Source of the DNA: Runella limosa DSM 17973
GTDB taxonomy: Bacteria > Bacteroidota > Bacteroidia > Cytophagales > Spirosomataceae
Length of the DNA stretch: 64,000 nt
Reading direction: 5' to 3'
Assembly (NCBI RefSeq): GCF_000482465.1
Contig: NZ_KI519420.1
Span: 884,343 to 948,342, forward strand
Shown here: positions 41,763-50,527 of the stretch, in pieces
Layout of the letters: each line of letters opens with the position of its first letter
How positions within the stretch are numbered: the first letter of the stretch is position 1
Program-made: the position numbers and the translations under genes
Notes under the pieces: model-generated
What the model saw: the letters and a program-made list of their open reading frames with translations, nothing else
Told to the model about the DNA's origin: nothing
Databases searched by the model: none

Positions 41763-42950
41763 ATGAGTACGTTGACAACATATACTACCAATAAAAACAC
41801 TCCTTTCAAAACAGGGCTCCGCGCGGGTGTAGCGGTGCTGTTCCTTTCGGTTTTTGTGACTGCTTGTGGTGGCGGAAAAACAGATAATTCGTTGGCAGGT
41901 AAAAAAGAAGAACTGGCCAAATTGAAAGCGGAGTCAAAGACATTGACCGAAAAAATTGCCAAGTTGGATGCCGAAATTAAGGCAGCTGACCCAAGCATGA
42001 AAGCGGCAGAGAAAGTGTTTCCTGTGATTACAGAAGCGCTTCAAACGCGTAGCTTCAAAAGCTTTATCGAAATTCAAGGAACGGTTGAAACCAAAAATAC
42101 GGCAACAGCTACGCCTCGTATGGCGGGTACTTATACCACGGTTTATGTAAAAGAAGGGCAAACGGTGAAAGCGGGCCAGTTGTTGGCTAAAATTGACAAC
42201 GCTATTTTGCGCGATCAGATTGCGGCTTTGAAACAGCAAATGGAATTGGCAAATGTTGTTTTTGAAAAACAAAAAGGACTTTGGGACCAAAAAATTGGAA
42301 CAGAAATCCAGTATTTGCAAGCCAAAAACAACAAAGAAGCGTTGGAGAAAAACTTGGCCGTTCTCGAAACACAAGTGGATTTGTACAACGTTTATGCCCC
42401 CATCAGTGGTGCAGTGGAGCGTGTGATGGCCAAAACGGGTGAAGTGGCTGCGCCAGGCATGCCATTGGCAAGCATCGTGAATTTGGGAAGCCTCAAAGCA
42501 ACGGCCAACGTGCCTGACGTCTATATCAGCCACATCAAAATGGGCGATGCTGTAAAGGTGGTGTTGCCTGATTTGAACCGTGAAATCAACGCCCGCGTGA
42601 CGTTTATTAGCAAGTTGGTAAACCCAGCTAACCGTACCTTCAAAATCGAAGTAGCGATTCCAACCAGTGCCGACATTAAGCCAAACATGCTTTCGGTGTT
42701 GAATATCGCGGATATCAACAAGGCGAACGTATTGGTCATCAAGCAGAACTATATTCAGAGTACTGAGTTTGGCGATGTGGTATATGTAGCAACTACCGAA
42801 GGCAACAAAAAAGTAGCCAAAGGGCGTAAGGTCAAAATGGGGGTAGCTTACAACGGTGACGTCGAAATTTTGGATGGACTCCAAGCAGGCGATTTAATCA
42901 TCACAGACGGCTATCAAGACTTGGTCGATGGTCAGGCAATCAGTTTCTAA
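41763..42950 (+). CDS. RND efflux periplasmic adaptor (HlyD-like membrane fusion lipoprotein)
   Basis: An N-terminal lipobox (VFVTAC, Cys35) anchors it, then a Lys/Glu-rich coiled coil (residues 45-75) not usual in E. coli AcrA, followed by the lipoyl/hairpin region: GTVETKNTATATPRMAGTYTTVYVKEGQTVKAGQLLAKID, a long helical hairpin, and the second lipoyl half APISGAVERVMAKTGEVAAPG. Beta-barrel and C-terminal membrane-proximal domains follow (VEILDGLQAGDLIITDGYQDLVDGQ). The adaptor links TolC with the RND pump. The extra N-terminal coiled coil is an oddity worth noting. Downstream is the pump gene. Confidence 0.92.
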   Translation: MSTLTTYTTNKNTPFKTGLRAGVAVLFLSVFVTACGGGKTDNSLAGKKEELAKLKAESKTLTEKIAKLDAEIKAADPSMKAAEKVFPVITEALQTRSFKSFIEIQGTVETKNTATATPRMAGTYTTVYVKEGQTVKAGQLLAKIDNAILRDQIAALKQQMELANVVFEKQKGLWDQKIGTEIQYLQAKNNKEALEKNLAVLETQVDLYNVYAPISGAVERVMAKTGEVAAPGMPLASIVNLGSLKATANVPDVYISHIKMGDAVKVVLPDLNREINARVTFISKLVNPANRTFKIEVAIPTSADIKPNMLSVLNIADINKANVLVIKQNYIQSTEFGDVVYVATTEGNKKVAKGRKVKMGVAYNGDVEILDGLQAGDLIITDGYQDLVDGQAISF

Positions 42951-43037
42951 AAACTGTTAATTGTTATTCGTTAATGGTTAACCGTACTGAGGTTGGTAAC
43001 CAATTAATTGACAACGATTAACCTAAACCGTAAGGTT

Positions 43038-46000
43038 ATGACAACCCTAAAAGACTTCAAAGTGACGCGTTGGTGCTTAGAAAATAAAACCACCGTCTAT
43101 CTTTTTACAGCTATAATTTCACTAGCGGGTTTGTTCGTGTATTTCACGATGCCCAAAGAACAGTTTCCCGAAATCGCCGTTCCGACGGTTATTGTCTCGA
43201 CGATTTATCCTGGCGCGAGCCCCTCGGATATTGAAACTGTTATTACCAAACCCATCGAAAAGCAAATCAAAGCGGCGAGTGGGGTAACAAAAATTAAATC
43301 AAACTCGATTCAAGACTTCTCGCTGATTACGGTAGAGTTTTCGACGGGAATCAAAGCGCAAGAAGCCAAACAACGCGTAGCGGATGCCGTTGACAAAGCG
43401 TTGGTGGACCTTCCGTCTGACCGTAAACAAGACCCTTCGGTGCAGGAGGTAAACTTCTCGGAGTTTCCGATTATGAACATCAACTTGGCGGGGAATTACT
43501 CGTTGAAAAAGTTGAAAGATTATGCCGAACAACTCAAAGACGAAATCGAGTCGTTGCCAGAAATTACGCGGGTGGACATCGTAGGAGCACTGGATCGCGA
43601 AATCCAAATCAACCTCGACTTGTACAAAATGCAGGCTGCGGGAGTATCGTTTTACGAAATTCAAAATGCGATTCAGGGCGAAAACATCAACGTATCGGGT
43701 GGTGAGCTAAACGTGGACAACGTACGCCGCAACTTGCGTGTAGTAGGGGAGTTCAAGGATGTTCGTCAATTGGAAAACATCATTGTTCGCTCTTCGACGG
43801 GTGCTACGCTTCGTTTGGCCGAACTGGCCGAAGTAAAAGATGGTTTTGCCGAAAAACAAAGCTATGCTAGTCTGGATGGTAAAACGGTAATTACGCTCAA
43901 CGTCATCAAACGTGGAGGCGAAAACCTTATTTCGGCAGCGGATGAAATCAAGGCAATTTTGAAAAAATATGAAGAAACCAAGTTCCCAGATGGTTTGAAA
44001 GTAAGTTTGACCAACGATAGCTCAGAGCGTACCAAAGTGGAGCTGAACGACCTTCTCAACACCGTTATCTTGGGCTTTATCTTCGTGGTATTGGTATTGA
44101 TGTTTTTCATGGGGGTTCAAGATGCGATTTTCGTAGGTCTATCTGTTCCACTATCTACCTTGGTAGCATTTGTGTTGTTCCCCGTCATTGCTTCGGCAAC
44201 GGGTATTACGTTTACGCTTAATACGATTGTACTCTTTGCGTTTTTATTGGGACTCGGGATTGTGGTGGACGACGCGATTGTGGTGATTGAAAACGCCCAC
44301 CGCGTTTATAACGACGACAAAAAACTGACCCGTACCGAAGCCATTTCGTATGCGGCTGGTGAGGTATTTATCCCAGTATTGTCGGGTACCCTGACGACCA
44401 TCGCGCCGTTTTTGCCATTGCTGTTTTGGCCAGGTATTGTGGGTGAATTTATGAAATTCTTGCCATTGACGCTGATTATAACCTTGTTTGCGTCGTTGTT
44501 TGTGGCTTACGTAATGAACCCTGTTTTTGCCGCTTCTTCCCTAAAACGCGTTGAAGAACATGCCAGCGAGGACAAATCATTCAAGTCGATTCGCACCCCT
44601 TTGTTTGTGTTGCTAGGACTTGCGGCAGTAGGATATTTAATCAACTTTGGAATTGGTAACTTACTTTTATTCATTGCCATTCTATATGTATTTAACCACT
44701 ACATTCTGACCCCAAAAATCATTGTTCCTTTCCAAGAAAACGTGTTCCCGCGTCTCAAAAACGGTTATCGTAAAGTGATTGCGTGGGTAATTACGGGTCG
44801 CCGCCCTTACGGTGTATTTGCGGGAGTGATTGGAATCTTGGTTGGCACATTTGTGTTGATGGGTGCTTTCCCTCCAAAATCGGTATTCTTCCCAAGTGGT
44901 GACCCTGATTTTGTGTATGTGTATTGCGTAATGCCCCAAGGAACGGATGCTTCTAAAACCAACGAGGTAATGAAGCAATTGGAAGACCGAGTCTATAGCG
45001 TAATCGGCAAAAATAGCCCAGCAGTAGCCTCAGTAATTACGAACGTTGGTATCAATGCGGGTGACCCTTTCAACCCTGACCGTACTGTTGTGCCACACAA
45101 AGGCAAAATTACGGTGGCTTTCAAGAGCGTAGAAGAACGCCTTCACCATGGAGTATCGACTTCCGACATTTTGGCGAAAGTTCGTGAAAAAGTAAAAGGA
45201 ATTCCGGGTGCACAAGTGACGGCAGAGCCAGAAAGTAACGGGCCGCCAACAGGTAAGCCAGTGACGATTGAGATTGCTGGGGAAGACTTTGGCCAGTTGG
45301 TAGAAGTAACCGCAAAAGTAAAAAATGCCATCATCAAATCGGGTATTCAGGGTATTGAAGAGTTGAAATCGGATTTGGTGTTGAACAAACCTGAAATTGT
45401 GATTGACATCAACCGCGAGCAAGCAGCCCGTGAAGGTATCAGTACGGCGCAGATTGCGTTGCAAATTCGTGGGGCGTTGTTCGGAACTGAAGTGTCTAAA
45501 TTCCGTGATGACAAGGATGATTATCCCATCATGGTGCGTTTGAAGGAAGGCGACCGTAACCAGATTGAGAAATTGTTGAGCATGAACGTGGTCTATCGCG
45601 ATATGAACCTTGGTGGTGTGTTGCGTCAAGTTCCGTTGAGTACGTTGACTAACATTCGCTACGCAACGACTTACAGTGGTATCAACCGCAAAGACCAAGA
45701 GCGCGTAGTGACGTTATCGTCGGACGTACTTGGTGGGTTCAACGCCAACGAAGTAAACGTGCAAGTGCAAGAAGTGGTGGACGGCCTAGACCTTCCACAA
45801 GGCTATACGATTCGTTTGGGTGGGGAGCAAGAAGAACAAATGAAATCAATGCAATTCTTAGGAGTAGCGTTTTTGGGAGCTATCTTATTGATTTTCTTGA
45901 TTTTGGTGACGCAGTTTAACTCCACCAGCAAGCCACTTATTATCTTCTTTACCGTGTTGTTTAGCTTGATTGGGGTGTTCCTTGGATTCATGCTTACGGG

Positions 46001-46496
46001 TAAAACCATGTCAATCATCATGACGGGGGTAGGTATCTTTGCTTTGGCGGGTATTGTGATCAAGAACGGTATCTTGTTGATTGAATTTACGGATGAGTTA
46101 AAAACCCGTGGCTACCCTACACGCCAAGCGTTGATTGAAGCGGGTGCCGCTCGTTTGACGCCCGTATTGTTGACGGCCTCAGCTTGTATTTTGGGCTTGA
46201 TTCCGTTGGCATTGGGGATGAACATCAACTTTGTAACGTTGTTCACCGAGTTTAATCCACAAATTTTTATCGGTGGTTTCAGTGCCTTGTTCTGGGGGCC
46301 ATTGGCATATACCATTATCTACGGTTTGTTGTTCAGTACTACTCTTACATTGATTGTAGTTCCAACCATGTACTGGATTGTGGAGCGTTTGAAATTCCGT
46401 TTGGGCAAAAAACCAGCCGAAGAAGCGGTTTATGTTTTCAATAATGGTACCTCAAACGGCAACGGCCACCACGTAGAAGAAGAAGTAGAACATTAA
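43038..46496 (+). CDS. RND efflux pump permease (HAE1 family)
   Basis: Start at ATG 43038 (MTTLKDFKVTRWCLENKTTVYLFT); a TTG at 43008 is less likely. The 1152-residue protein has the two-fold RND layout: helix 1, a large periplasmic loop with IYPGASPSDIETVITKPIEKQIKAASGV, helices 2-6 with the proton-relay pair Asp-Asp in GIVVDDAIVVIENAHR (helix 4), an additional pair of hydrophobic segments around residues 520-560 between helices 6 and 7 that is common in Bacteroidota, a second periplasmic loop, and the end helices with FALAGIVIKNGILLIEF. It pumps amphiphilic compounds out with TolC and adaptor. A strong terminator ends the operon. Confidence 0.95.
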   Translation: MTTLKDFKVTRWCLENKTTVYLFTAIISLAGLFVYFTMPKEQFPEIAVPTVIVSTIYPGASPSDIETVITKPIEKQIKAASGVTKIKSNSIQDFSLITVEFSTGIKAQEAKQRVADAVDKALVDLPSDRKQDPSVQEVNFSEFPIMNINLAGNYSLKKLKDYAEQLKDEIESLPEITRVDIVGALDREIQINLDLYKMQAAGVSFYEIQNAIQGENINVSGGELNVDNVRRNLRVVGEFKDVRQLENIIVRSSTGATLRLAELAEVKDGFAEKQSYASLDGKTVITLNVIKRGGENLISAADEIKAILKKYEETKFPDGLKVSLTNDSSERTKVELNDLLNTVILGFIFVVLVLMFFMGVQDAIFVGLSVPLSTLVAFVLFPVIASATGITFTLNTIVLFAFLLGLGIVVDDAIVVIENAHRVYNDDKKLTRTEAISYAAGEVFIPVLSGTLTTIAPFLPLLFWPGIVGEFMKFLPLTLIITLFASLFVAYVMNPVFAASSLKRVEEHASEDKSFKSIRTPLFVLLGLAAVGYLINFGIGNLLLFIAILYVFNHYILTPKIIVPFQENVFPRLKNGYRKVIAWVITGRRPYGVFAGVIGILVGTFVLMGAFPPKSVFFPSGDPDFVYVYCVMPQGTDASKTNEVMKQLEDRVYSVIGKNSPAVASVITNVGINAGDPFNPDRTVVPHKGKITVAFKSVEERLHHGVSTSDILAKVREKVKGIPGAQVTAEPESNGPPTGKPVTIEIAGEDFGQLVEVTAKVKNAIIKSGIQGIEELKSDLVLNKPEIVIDINREQAAREGISTAQIALQIRGALFGTEVSKFRDDKDDYPIMVRLKEGDRNQIEKLLSMNVVYRDMNLGGVLRQVPLSTLTNIRYATTYSGINRKDQERVVTLSSDVLGGFNANEVNVQVQEVVDGLDLPQGYTIRLGGEQEEQMKSMQFLGVAFLGAILLIFLILVTQFNSTSKPLIIFFTVLFSLIGVFLGFMLTGKTMSIIMTGVGIFALAGIVIKNGILLIEFTDELKTRGYPTRQALIEAGAARLTPVLLTASACILGLIPLALGMNINFVTLFTEFNPQIFIGGFSALFWGPLAYTIIYGLLFSTTLTLIVVPTMYWIVERLKFRLGKKPAEEAVYVFNNGTSNGNGHHVEEEVEH

Positions 46497-46527
46497 TTAT
46501 TTTGAAGGTTTAGAGAAGCTTGTTAAG

Positions 46528-46559
46528 AAAAAAGCCGTTCCGCTGGAGCGGCTTTTTTT
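46528..46559 (+). terminator. Terminator of the RND efflux operon
   Basis: GCCGTTCC-GCT-GGAGCGGC with one T-G wobble, A-run before and seven T after. 31 bp past the stop codon. Confidence 0.9.
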
Positions 46560-46578
46560 GTGGGTTTGAGTCGCTATA

Positions 46579-47088
46579 TCAGTGTTTTTTTGAAGCCATT
46601 TGTACAAACTTCAGCGCCAACGAGTTCATACAATAACGCTGTCGAGTAGGCGCAGGGCCATCGTAAAAAAGATGCCCTAAATGCCCATTGCACCGCCTAC
46701 ACCGCACTTCAATGCGTTCTTCTCGCTCCGAAAAATCACGTTTGAACAAAAGACAATTGGGCGTAGCGGGTTGCCAAAAACTTGGCCAACCCGTACCACT
46801 TTCGTATTTTTGGGCCGAATAAAAAAGTAACTTACCACAGGCGGCGCAGTGATAGTTGCCTTCTCCTTTAAAATCATGGTATTCGTTGGTAAAAGGAGCT
46901 TCGGTAGAGCCTTCCCGCGTGACAGTGTAAACGCCGTCGTCCAGAACTTCTTCCCAAACACTGTTTGGTATCCGTACTTCTGTGGTATCCGTCAACGAAA
47001 AATAGGGGTTGTGTTTGGGGGTGTTATTGGCACGCTGGCAACTGCTATTTATCACTAATACTAGCAACCCTATCCAACTTAGTTTCAT
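46579..47088 (-). CDS. msrB: Peptide-methionine (R)-S-oxide reductase, lipoprotein form
   Basis: MsrB reduces methionine-R-sulfoxide in proteins. Zinc is bound by CAAC (81-84) and CRRC (130-133); the catalytic Cys153 is in RYCMNSLAL, and GTGWPSFWQP and GHLGHLFYDGPAP are the other conserved blocks. Unlike cytoplasmic MsrB, the N-terminus is a lipoprotein signal ending NSSC (Cys17), so this copy should work in the periplasm or on the membrane, repairing oxidised envelope proteins. No resolving second Cys near the N-terminus is obvious beyond Cys112. Monocistronic; converges on the RND operon. Confidence 0.94.
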   Translation of the reverse strand: MKLSWIGLLVLVINSSCQRANNTPKHNPYFSLTDTTEVRIPNSVWEEVLDDGVYTVTREGSTEAPFTNEYHDFKGEGNYHCAACGKLLFYSAQKYESGTGWPSFWQPATPNCLLFKRDFSEREERIEVRCRRCNGHLGHLFYDGPAPTRQRYCMNSLALKFVQMASKKH

Positions 47089-47104
47089 GCGGATTTATGA
47101 TGAT

Positions 47105-47467
47105 TTACTCTGGAAGTTTGTAGATACTAACACTACGACCTAGTTCGAGATAAAAAGAATCGTCTTCGTTCAACTTTCTGATGAGAAGTAAATGCTGTTC
47201 AAACACAGTAAGCAATTCTTGGTTGGAGATGTTGCCTAAAATTATACGAATTAATTTGCGGGGAGTATGCTGAAGAAAAAAGGAGTTGCGAAAATCTTCA
47301 TCTTTTGTGACAACAATTAAACCATTATTATCAGCAAATTGACAAATTACTGAATCTTTGGTGTGTCACTTATTTTCTAATGAGTTGACATGAAATGACT
47401 CAAAACCGTTGTTCGATAAAAATTTGACAAGCTTAAAGGGGATATGTACATCACAAATAAATTTCAT
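47105..47467 (-). pseudogene. DUF5615 PIN-like toxin gene with in-frame stop codon
   Basis: Translated from ATG 47467, the frame reads MKFICDVHIPFKLVKFLSNNGFESFHVN..ENK, then TGA at codon 34 (47366-47368), and continues HTKDSVICQFADNNGLIVVTKDEDF to TAA 47105-47107, 121 codons in all. The DUF5615 pattern (Asp near the N-terminus, KW.TKDS..C..A, VTKDEDF) expects a Trp exactly where TGA stands, so a single TGG to TGA change explains it. The rest is intact, so inactivation looks recent or the stop is read through. Its start is 1 bp after the antitoxin stop. Confidence 0.75.
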
Positions 47468-47468
47468 T

Positions 47469-47696
47469 TTAGGCAGCCTCTCTAAGTGAACGTCCAGATA
47501 CTAAAACTTTGGCATAACTAAGACAAGCAAGTATATCTTCTCGTTCTAATTCGGGATGGTCTTCTAAAATATCGTCAAAAGACATTCCTGCTCCTAACAT
47601 ATCTATAATAACTTCAACAGGCCACCGCATACCCCGTACACAAGGTTTCCCATGACAAACTTCAGGATCAATCGTAATTCTTTCAAGATAGTGCAT
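47469..47696 (-). CDS. DUF433 family antitoxin
   Basis: Start at ATG 47696 (MHYLERITIDPEVCHGKPCVRG) gives 75 residues; a frame beginning further upstream is not supported. DUF433 is a small winged-HTH-like antitoxin: ITIDPEVCHGKPCVRGMRWPVEVIIDMLGAGMSFDDILEDHPELEREDILACLSYA matches the whole family pattern (HGKPC.RG.R..V..I, DIL.D.P.L...DI.A.L.YA). It is partnered in most genomes with a DUF5615 PIN-like toxin, as here, in an operon with a 1-bp gap. The toxin is interrupted, so the antitoxin may be free of selection or act as a repressor only. Confidence 0.9.
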   Translation of the reverse strand: MHYLERITIDPEVCHGKPCVRGMRWPVEVIIDMLGAGMSFDDILEDHPELEREDILACLSYAKVLVSGRSLREAA

Positions 47697-47754
47697 AGTA
47701 TAACTGTTTGTAGTGCAAGTTAGCAACAACCGATTGGATAAACAATTGTGAATC

Positions 47755-47800
47755 ACTGATACCGGTCGTTCTTTTAGTAAGCAACAATACCAGTATCAGT
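47755..47800 (-). terminator. Stem-loop after the esterase gene
   Basis: Minus strand: ACTGATACTGGT pairs with ACCGGTATCAGT (one G-T wobble, 12 bp, 22-nt loop) 11 bp past the esterase stop codon. There is no strong T-run, so it may be an operator or terminator. Confidence 0.45.
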
Positions 47801-47811
47801 GGAGTATAATC

Positions 47812-49521
47812 TCAATACCGCCAACTCTTCAAATCGGCTCCTGCGGGTGCGCCTGCTTCAATACGCTTCAAGATTTTCGGAATGTACAGGGTATTATAAC
47901 GAAGCCGCGATACGTAGTTGGGGACGTTGGGGTCGCCATTCCAGCAGTGTTCAAAGCGGTCGCCGTATTTTACTTCACCGTCGTAGTGCGGGTTCTTGGT
48001 TGTTTTTAAGAAATCTTCCATCAAGTACACGGCGTTGTTGAGGTAATAATTATCCATATCGCCGCAGTAGATGTGGATTTTTCCTTGCAGTTTTTTACCA
48101 ACTGTTGCCCATTGGCGTTTGAGAATGTGCATCAAATCGTAGTTCTCTGACCAGTATTTCGCTACGCTATGGTCGATTTTACCCGTTTCTTTGTCCCAAA
48201 TGGGCTTTGGATACCCATTTTCGCCCATGGGTGAGTAAGTGGCTTGCCAAATATCCCATTGGTCGCCCGAGCGCGAATTATCACCAATGGCCAGTTCGCG
48301 TTGGTTGATTTCTTCGATGGTGCATTTTACCTGACCTAGGTAATTGCGCATCCCTGGGCGTGCGGTTTTCTTGAAGTCGCTCGGCAAAAAGTACGCGTTT
48401 TCGTCTTTGTAAATATTAACAACCGTGTAGGCTTCAAAGGTAATAGGGTCGGGACAAGCCGCAAAACAGCCGTTAAACTCATCGGGATAAAACACTTGGG
48501 CCGCAAGAGCCTCCCAGCCTCCCGTGCTACCGCCGTAAAGAAAACGCGCCCAACCTTGTCCAATGCCTCTGAATTGTTTCTCAATTTCGGGAATCAACTC
48601 GTACATGATGGCGTCGCCGTATGGTCCCATATTGGCCGAGTTGACGGCGTACGAATCGTCATAGTAAGGGGTCGCGTGCTGGATTTCAACGATGAGCATT
48701 CGAGGGAAATCCTTGCTTGTCCATTGTTTGTAAAAATTGTAGGCTTCTTGCCAAACAAATTTTTTATACCCATATATCCCAAAACGAGCGATGTAATCGG
48801 TCGTGTCCATGTCGGCTGGGGGAGGTGTTTCTTTGAAGCCATCAAAGTCGGCGGGGAAGTGACCGTGGTTAATGCAAATGGGGTATTTTGCTTCGGGGTG
48901 TTCATCAAATCCATGCGGCAACAGTACGTGAGCCCCCAAATACATCGGCCGTCCCCAAAACTCAGTCAGAAGTTTACTTTGGATTTTGATGTGTTTGATG
49001 TACTTCGTGTCTTTGGGTTCAGGCAGTAACGGGTTTTCTTGGTCAAGTACAATTTTTACCACTTGTTTAGCCTTGGGGTCGTACTTGATTTTGAAGGGTT
49101 TTGAAAACAAGTTACCTGGAGCCGTGCGATAGTTTTGGCCTTCGCCTCGGTCCATCGGCAGTTTTACGGTATGACCCGTTTTAAGTTTAAACGTTTCGTA
49201 TTTGTGCAAAAGCGCTTGTACCCAATATTCTCCCGCAGGAAAATCTTTGAGTGATTTGACAGGATAGCCATAAGCAGTGGCGCTTACCAAAGCAGGCTTG
49301 TCGGCTTGCCAAGCATCCACGTTTTGTCCAAAAAGCTGCTGCGAGTTGGCTTCGTCACTCACCTGAAAACGTGGCTCAGATTTGTTGTCTTTTGCCAGAA
49401 AAAGCATCAAGCGCCCGTCGAAGGTACTTCCTTTTGATTTTGGGAAACTGACCGAAAATTGCGTTTGAGCTACGGTAACGTAGGCACAGAAAAGCAGTAG
49501 AAATAAAGGTACGGTTCTCAT
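47812..49521 (-). CDS. Secreted putative esterase (alpha/beta hydrolase, esterase D-like)
   Basis: Signal peptide (residues 1-18), an N-terminal beta-rich domain of ~170 residues and a C-terminal alpha/beta hydrolase: YGGSTGGWEALAAQVFYPDEFNGCFAACPDPI holds the nucleophile Ser of the GxSxGG type, seen in the putative esterase family PF00756; acid and His should be in QGKIHIYCGDMDNYYLN and GDRFEHCW. The N-terminal FPAGEYWVQALLHKYETF repeats resemble a carbohydrate-binding extension. It is the third gene after the sialyltransferase-type and GT2 genes (gaps 6 and 4 bp), so it might deacylate a surface glycan made by that operon. Function is inferred from position. Confidence 0.75.
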   Translation of the reverse strand: MRTVPLFLLLFCAYVTVAQTQFSVSFPKSKGSTFDGRLMLFLAKDNKSEPRFQVSDEANSQQLFGQNVDAWQADKPALVSATAYGYPVKSLKDFPAGEYWVQALLHKYETFKLKTGHTVKLPMDRGEGQNYRTAPGNLFSKPFKIKYDPKAKQVVKIVLDQENPLLPEPKDTKYIKHIKIQSKLLTEFWGRPMYLGAHVLLPHGFDEHPEAKYPICINHGHFPADFDGFKETPPPADMDTTDYIARFGIYGYKKFVWQEAYNFYKQWTSKDFPRMLIVEIQHATPYYDDSYAVNSANMGPYGDAIMYELIPEIEKQFRGIGQGWARFLYGGSTGGWEALAAQVFYPDEFNGCFAACPDPITFEAYTVVNIYKDENAYFLPSDFKKTARPGMRNYLGQVKCTIEEINQRELAIGDNSRSGDQWDIWQATYSPMGENGYPKPIWDKETGKIDHSVAKYWSENYDLMHILKRQWATVGKKLQGKIHIYCGDMDNYYLNNAVYLMEDFLKTTKNPHYDGEVKYGDRFEHCWNGDPNVPNYVSRLRYNTLYIPKILKRIEAGAPAGADLKSWRY

Positions 49522-49525
49522 AAGT

Positions 49526-50521
49526 TTACTTTTTAAATACCCAGTGATAAAAACGTTTGTGAAATGAACGCTGGAGTTGAAGAAGCTTTACAGCCCACGT
49601 TGGCGGTAAGGCAAAAAGTAAAACACTCCACCCGAGTAAAATACAGCTTTTTCGTTCAATAGACAAGTAAAATGCTTCGCGTATCGCAGCCATACGCCCT
49701 TCACGTTCAAGGGTTAAGATACATTTTTCAACAAAATCATTATTTAACAACGTTTCGTTGAGCTTGACTAGCTGAGGGGTGGGTAAAATGGGGCGTAACC
49801 TTTGCCGAACTTCAATAAAACTGTTGACCATAACGATGCGGTTACGGGTCATACTGGTATGATGTAGGCGCATGAGCGGCAAGGTATTTGGCAAGTCTAA
49901 ATAAGTAAATTGGACGTTTTTATAGCAGCACCGAATCCAAAACTCCCAGTCTTCGCAAGAGGGTAAATCTTCTGTAAAAAGCCCAGTTACTTTTTCTATT
50001 GTCGTTCGCCGCATCACGGGCATGGGAGGCATAATGACGCACGAAATCACTAAAAATGGCAAAAGGTCAATGCCTGCCCCCGACTTATCGAGGGTCCAAG
50101 GGGTGCTTTTATGTTGGGGAGAAAAAATGAGCTCGGACGTGCCGTCATAAAAATAGCGTAAACCGCCATAGACAAGCTCAACCTCGGCATGTGTTTCCAA
50201 ATACGCCGTATGGTGTTGAAGTTTGTCGGATTGTAATAAATCATCAGAGTCCAAAAACTGAATGTATTTCCCCGTTGTGGCCCGAATCCCCGTATTACGA
50301 GCAGCAGGAAGTCCCTGATTTTGCTGATAAACGTAACGAACACGGGGGTCGCTTTCTACAAATTTTTGTACAACCTCAGCACTATTGTCGGTTGAACCGT
50401 CATCCACAACGACGCACTCCCAATTTTGAAGTGTTTGATTTTGAAGACTTTCTAATGTTTCGGCAATAAACCGGCCGTAATTATAACAAGGGACAATGAC
50501 TGAAACCAATGGTTGATTCAT
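49526..50521 (-). CDS. Glycosyltransferase family 2
   Basis: GT-A fold at residues 1-230: SVIVPCYNYGRFIAETLESLQNQTLQNWECVVVDDGSTDNS, FLDSDDLL (the DxD metal motif) and EDWEFWIRCCYKNVQFTYLD (catalytic ED). The remaining 100 residues end in a hydrophobic-basic segment that may hold the enzyme to the membrane. Nucleotide-sugar donor not known. It overlaps the transcription unit of the sialyltransferase-type gene upstream (6 bp apart), consistent with assembly of the same oligosaccharide. Confidence 0.9.
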   Translation of the reverse strand: MNQPLVSVIVPCYNYGRFIAETLESLQNQTLQNWECVVVDDGSTDNSAEVVQKFVESDPRVRYVYQQNQGLPAARNTGIRATTGKYIQFLDSDDLLQSDKLQHHTAYLETHAEVELVYGGLRYFYDGTSELIFSPQHKSTPWTLDKSGAGIDLLPFLVISCVIMPPMPVMRRTTIEKVTGLFTEDLPSCEDWEFWIRCCYKNVQFTYLDLPNTLPLMRLHHTSMTRNRIVMVNSFIEVRQRLRPILPTPQLVKLNETLLNNDFVEKCILTLEREGRMAAIREAFYLSIERKSCILLGWSVLLFALPPTWAVKLLQLQRSFHKRFYHWVFKK

Positions 50522-50527
50522 TGGGTA

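Noticed and set aside
41934-42884. Long open frame (316 codons) on the minus strand inside the RND adaptor
   Set aside because: It is a mirror of the real gene's codon pattern: His/Phe/Val-rich, no domain, no promoter. The plus-strand adaptor is certain.
45030-45698. 222-codon minus-strand frame within the RND pump gene
   Set aside because: Antisense shadow; the pump is continuous on the plus strand.
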